The translations under genes and the position numbers were made by a program. DNA of 64,000 nt from Verrucomicrobiota bacterium (GTDB lineage: Bacteria > Verrucomicrobiota > Kiritimatiellia > SS1-B-03-39 > UBA6053): NCBI GenBank assembly GCA_020831625.1, contig JAFIGD010000010.1, positions 62,001 through 126,000 on the forward strand, written 5' to 3'. Below, piece after piece: positions 60,665-64,000 of this stretch; the stretch's first letter is position 1; every line of letters starts with the position of its first letter. The notes under the pieces are model-generated. The model saw nothing but the letters and a program-made list of their open reading frames with translations, was not told where the DNA came from and ran no database searches.

Positions 60665-62419
60665 TCAGTTTTCCTCCCCGGTGGCGATGCAGGCCTTGAC
60701 GGCGTCGGTCAGTTTTGTTTCCTGCTGTTTAAAGTCCTCGGATTCCATGGGCATGCGGTTCCAGTCTTTGGCGATTTGCTGCCAGTGGATGAACGATTTC
60801 CGGGCCTCGTCGCGGGTTTTGAAGGCCAGATTGGCGGTGAGAATAAAATGAATGACGCTGAACACATGCTGTTGACGGTCGGCGGAGGTGGAGCCGTCGA
60901 CATCATGAAAGGCGTCCTGCTGGAGGTAGACCTCGTCGAGGAAATCGGCTTTGAGGTAAGTGATGAAGTCCTTGATGGCGGTGCCCTCTTCCCCGACAAC
61001 TTTCATCATTTGCTCCACATCCCGGCCCGCTTTGAGAATTTTACGGGATTCGTCGACTTTTTTCGCATCCACGAGGCTGGGGTACTTGCTCCAGCTTTCG
61101 AGGGGGTCGACGGCGGGGTAGCGGCGCTGGTCGGAGCGTTCGCGGCTGAGCCCGTGGAAGGCTCCGACGACTTTGAGGGTGCTTTGGGTGACGGGTTCCT
61201 CGAAATTGCCGCCGGCGGGGGAGACAGAGCCGCCGATGGTGACGGAGCCGATGGTGCCGTCGCGCAGGCGGACCACGCCGCCGCGTTCGTAGAAGGAGGC
61301 GATGACGGACTCGAGGTAGGCGGGGAAGGCCTCTTCGCCGGGGATTTCCTCCAGGCGGCCGGAGAGTTCGCGCAGGGCCTGGGCCCAGCGGGAGGTGGAG
61401 TCGGCGAGCAGCAGCACGTGCAGGCCCATTTGCCGGTAGTATTCGGCGATGGTGACGGCGGTGTAGACCGAGGCTTCGCGGGAGGCCACCGGCATGGAGC
61501 TGGTGTTGCAGATGATCAGGGTCCGCTCCATGAGGGACTTGCCGGTGCGGGGGTCCTCGAGTTCGGGGAATTCGCGCAGGGTTTCCACCACTTCGCCGGC
61601 GCGCTCGCCGCAGGCGGCGATAATTACGACATCCACATCCGCGCGGCGGCTGGTGATCTGCTGGAGCACGGTTTTTCCGGCGCCGAAGGGGCCGGGGATG
61701 CAGTAGGTTCCGCCGCGGGCGACGGGGAAAAAGGTGTCAAGAATGCGGACCTGCGTGGTCATGTTTTCGGTGGGGCGCAGGCGTTCCTCATAGGCCTGAA
61801 TGGCCTTTTTGACCGGCCAGTTCTGGTAGAGCTTAATACTCCGCAGTTCGCCTTTGGCGTCTTTGACTTTGGCGACCACGGTTTCGATGGTGCAGGTTTG
61901 GGCTTCGGAGATCTCCTCGACGGTGAAGGCTCCGCGCCAGCCGAAGGGGACCATGATGCGGTGGGTGAAGAGGCCTTCGGGCACGGTGCCGACGGAATCG
62001 CCGGCGTGTATGGTGTCGCCGACCTTGACGGAAGGAGTGAAGGCCCAGGTTTTGGTGCGGTCGAGACCGTCGATGTATTCGCCGCGTTCGAGAAAATAGC
62101 CGCATTTTTCGGCGAGCTGCGGGAGGGGGTTTTGGAGGCCGTCGTAGATGGAGGTGAGCAGACCGGGTCCGAGTTCGATGGAGAGCAGGTCGCGGCTGAA
62201 CTCGATGGCATCGCCCACGCGGAGCCCGGCGGTGTCTTCGAAGACCTGGAGCCAGCACTGTTTGCCGCGGATGCGGACGATCTCAGCTTTAAGGTGTTTC
62301 TCGCTGAGGCGGGCGTAGCCCACTTCGTTGAGGCGGACGGGTTGATCGAAGGTGACGCGGATGAGGTTTCCGTTCACGCCGTCGATGGTGCCGGTGGAAA
62401 GAGGGGGGGAGTCGGTCAT
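60665..62419 (-). CDS. atpA: V-type ATPase subunit A (catalytic)
   Basis: 584 residues. The catalytic P-loop is [20 protein letters not shown] (Gly-Ala-Gly-Lys-Thr), the Glu region is [16 protein letters not shown], and the nucleotide-contact [13 protein letters not shown] and the [26 protein letters not shown] block are typical. The usual A-specific insert is present around 110-200. It sits next to the regulator gene, whose stop overlaps by four bases. Confidence 0.96.
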   Translation of the reverse strand: MTDSPPLSTGTIDGVNGNLIRVTFDQPVRLNEVGYARLSEKHLKAEIVRIRGKQCWLQVFEDTAGLRVGDAIEFSRDLLSIELGPGLLTSIYDGLQNPLPQLAEKCGYFLERGEYIDGLDRTKTWAFTPSVKVGDTIHAGDSVGTVPEGLFTHRIMVPFGWRGAFTVEEISEAQTCTIETVVAKVKDAKGELRSIKLYQNWPVKKAIQAYEERLRPTENMTTQVRILDTFFPVARGGTYCIPGPFGAGKTVLQQITSRRADVDVVIIAACGERAGEVVETLREFPELEDPRTGKSLMERTLIICNTSSMPVASREASVYTAVTIAEYYRQMGLHVLLLADSTSRWAQALRELSGRLEEIPGEEAFPAYLESVIASFYERGGVVRLRDGTIGSVTIGGSVSPAGGNFEEPVTQSTLKVVGAFHGLSRERSDQRRYPAVDPLESWSKYPSLVDAKKVDESRKILKAGRDVEQMMKVVGEEGTAIKDFITYLKADFLDEVYLQQDAFHDVDGSTSADRQQHVFSVIHFILTANLAFKTRDEARKSFIHWQQIAKDWNRMPMESEDFKQQETKLTDAVKACIATGEEN

Positions 62420-62979
62420 GCGATGCGTTCTTCTTTCGCGCGAAGGGTTTCGAGCAAGGGGTTCATAAAGGAGTCTGTCTGTTCGGCAAATTGTGAGGTT
62501 CCCGCCTCTTCGTTCCAGGCGTCGCGCAGTTCGAGGAGTTTAAGCTGGAGGGCGTAGGCGAGAAGGTCATCCTGCGAGTAGGGTGCGGCGCGGCGTCGTT
62601 CATCGAGCCAGCTCCACTGGGCGAGCAGGAGTGCCTCTTCGCGTTTGAGCGGATCGGCGGCGTCCCAGGCGTGCCGGGCCTCGGCGCGGAGGCGGTCAAA
62701 GCGGTGGGGATTATCGGCGGGCGGGGTTTCGACGGAGCCGGGGGGGAGGCGCTTGACGCGTTCGCGGTCGTTCAGATTTTTCAGCTCGCCCCAGGCTTTG
62801 GCCCAGTCCCGGGCGAAGCCGGAGTTTCCTTCGGGCGGAGTGGAGCAGACGGCACCGAGTTCATCGAGTTCGGTTTCGGACAGGTGTTGGGAGCATCTGG
62901 ACAGCATATCCTCCAATTTCAGGGGCGCGGGCTCCTGAAGCTGGAGAGAGGGAAAGCTGCTGAGCAGAAACTGCCGCAT
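62416..62979 (-). CDS. DUF2764 protein of the V-ATPase operon
   Basis: 187 residues. DUF2764 proteins are found only inside bacterial V-ATPase operons, where they probably take the place of subunit C, and that is the basis of the call: position between E and A, helical character, and QFLLSSFPSLQLQEPAPLKLEDML at the start. No catalytic motif. Overlaps subunit A's start by four bases. Confidence 0.8.
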   Translation of the reverse strand: MRQFLLSSFPSLQLQEPAPLKLEDMLSRCSQHLSETELDELGAVCSTPPEGNSGFARDWAKAWGELKNLNDRERVKRLPPGSVETPPADNPHRFDRLRAEARHAWDAADPLKREEALLLAQWSWLDERRRAAPYSQDDLLAYALQLKLLELRDAWNEEAGTSQFAEQTDSFMNPLLETLRAKEERIA

Positions 62980-62981
62980 GG

Positions 62982-63593
62982 TCAGGCGTCCGATTTGGGC
63001 AGGAGCGTTTTGGCGAGTTCGGGACGGAGGGTGGCGCTGAGCCAGGTGGCGACCGCTTCGTCGGTGAAGTCCGCGACCGCGGCGGAGTCGGCGAAGCGGA
63101 GCTTGAATCCAGCGGAGGCTTTCGGATTGAGGACGATGTCCGCGCCGTCGTCTGCGCCCGCTTCTTTCAGCAGGGCGGGGAGGAGGTTTTCAAGCGATTT
63201 GCCCAGTTCCGGGCCCGTTTCGATGGTGAGTTTACAGGCGGAGGCGTTTTTCGCGACGATGTCTTTCAGGAGTGAGGCGATGAGTTCCGGCGCGGAGAGG
63301 GTTTCTTTGGCTGCGGTTTCGGCGGCGACTTTGAGTTGCCGGTTCAGTTCGGCGCGGAATTGCAGGAGCGTGTCGCGGGCGCTCTGTTCGAGGGCTGTTT
63401 GACCGCGGGCGCGGGTGGCTTCGGCATCGGTTTCCGCCTTTTTGCGAATGGAGGCGGCATCCTCTTCGGCTTTTTCGCGGATGCGTTTGGCCTCGTCGCG
63501 GGCCTGATGCAGGAGGGCATCGCGGTCGGCTTCGGCTTTTTTGAGGCCTTCGGAATGGATGCGGTCAAGAAGGGGTTGGATGTGTTCGCTCAT
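62982..63593 (-). CDS. atpE: V-type ATPase subunit E (peripheral stalk)
   Basis: 203 residues from ATG 63593 (MSEHIQPLLDRIHSEGLKKAEADRDALL); in-frame upstream codons are not protein-like. The N-terminal half is a Glu/Lys/Arg-rich coiled coil (EAKRIREKAEEDAASIRKKAETDAEA), and the C-terminal half is the globular head-binding domain. It is the first gene of the operon. Confidence 0.88.
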   Translation of the reverse strand: MSEHIQPLLDRIHSEGLKKAEADRDALLHQARDEAKRIREKAEEDAASIRKKAETDAEATRARGQTALEQSARDTLLQFRAELNRQLKVAAETAAKETLSAPELIASLLKDIVAKNASACKLTIETGPELGKSLENLLPALLKEAGADDGADIVLNPKASAGFKLRFADSAAVADFTDEAVATWLSATLRPELAKTLLPKSDA

Positions 63594-63987
63594 ATTTGGG
63601 TGATTGTTTATGGAGAAACCGGAGATGTTCCAATCCAAAAAGCGTTAAAAATTTATGTAAAGACGGGCGGCAGGATTTGGGGGAGGGGGCTGTGGGGCAG
63701 GGAGGGGGGAGGGAACTACGAATGAACACGAATGGATACGAATTTTTGGGATGGGGGCTGCGGGGTGGGCAAAGAAGAGATAACCACTGATGACACTGAT
63801 TTTCACTGATCTTTGGGGCAGGGTGCTGTGAGGAAGGGGAAGGAGGGGAAAAGTGTGAACTTCAAATTCCAATTCCTCTCGGCGGCGAAGGGGGGCGGTG
63901 AAGGTGTTTGAGAAATTTCTTGTTAAATCGGGGGAAGCTTTGTTCAATAGAGGGGATGTTGTTTGTTATCTTTACCCGGAGGCGATT
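63594..63987. other. Upstream region with short degenerate repeats
   Basis: Intergenic between two divergent genes. 63715-63742 contains ACGAATGAACACGAATGGATACGAAT, split as ACGAATGAACACGAA and TGGATACGAAT. 63782-63811 contains CACTGATGACACTGATTTTCACTGAT, units of a short degenerate word. Both types recall the GATGAACACGG repeats near 34931 and 35600. No gene seen; promoters for both operons must lie here but none is clear. Confidence 0.6.
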
Positions 63988-64000
63988 ATGGAATCGAAAT
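63988..64000 (+). CDS. Start of an unidentified gene (cut by window end)
   Basis: An ATG at 63988 follows a strong ribosome site (CCCGGAGGCGATT, GGAGG six bases before the ATG). Only MESK is visible. Confidence 0.5.

Noticed and set aside
1-64000. tRNA or rRNA genes
   Set aside because: I looked for T-loop GTTCGA-type words with paired arms and found none that fold as tRNA. No rRNA sequence was recognised.

Overview
The window is high-GC, densely packed bacterial DNA. No 16S gene or other decisive marker is present, so the taxonomic call is an inference. A seven-gene V-type ATPase operon, a PEP-CTERM protein, two sulfotransferase fusion proteins, RHS debris, a REP-associated (Y1) transposase remnant and many short tandem repeats between genes together suggest the Planctomycetota-Verrucomicrobiota (PVC) group, most likely a Kiritimatiellota-like anaerobe.

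Layout, left to right. 1-2846: the end of a YejE/YejF-type peptide ABC importer. 2854-3794: a Phd/PIN toxin-antitoxin module and a transposase fragment. 4710-9649: an SGNH hydrolase, AvtA, and a tightly coupled three-gene set (TolQ/ExbB-like channel, possible actin-fold protein, membrane-anchored VWA protein). 9654-12731: an AsmA-like giant protein. 13166-17919: a GH31 glycosidase, a FAD oxidoreductase and a CPBP protease. 17920-20027: an accessory patch with a long inverted repeat, an AT-rich orphan RHS tip with a candidate immunity gene, and REP-like palindromes. 20028-23642 (minus): a GH63-like glycosidase, diphosphomevalonate decarboxylase and mevalonate kinase. 23852-30503: a SulP transporter, a DUF6036 nucleotidyltransferase pair, an FKBP isomerase, small membrane proteins, TatD and a GNAT protein. 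30500-33809 (minus): a phosphodiesterase-TPR-sulfotransferase fusion with a PEP-CTERM protein. 33933-37880: TrhO, a small gene between direct repeats, and an Eco29kI-type restriction-modification pair. 37940-46558: an O-antigen ligase, a secreted protein, an aromatic/aspartate aminotransferase, a HAD-like protein, Zwf and LeuCD. 46708-52448: a decayed AbrB/PIN pair, a PsiE-like protein, AsnS with an unusual insertion, and four pseudopilins. 52553-56089 (minus): a three-domain-class ABC ATPase-glycosyltransferase-sulfotransferase fusion beside a broken ABC permease. 56093-63593 (minus): the V-ATPase operon in the order E, DUF2764, A, B, D, I, K. A plus-strand gene begins at 63988.

Three themes stand out. 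First, cell-surface chemistry: the O-antigen ligase, the ABC/GT2/sulfotransferase fusion, the phosphodiesterase/sulfotransferase fusion and the PEP-CTERM protein all point to sulfated surface polysaccharide or exported protein modification. Second, intergenic repeats: 7-bp (RTGACGA) and 6-bp (GATTAA) tandem arrays, REP-like palindromes, and a cluster of four TTTTCCGAnnnTCGGAAAA palindromes sit between genes, some inside operons. Third, several minimal or decaying modules (TA, RHS, PIN, transposase, permease). The best candidates for something undescribed are the TolQ/actin-fold/VWA set at 6725-9649 and the triple fusion at 52553-55603.
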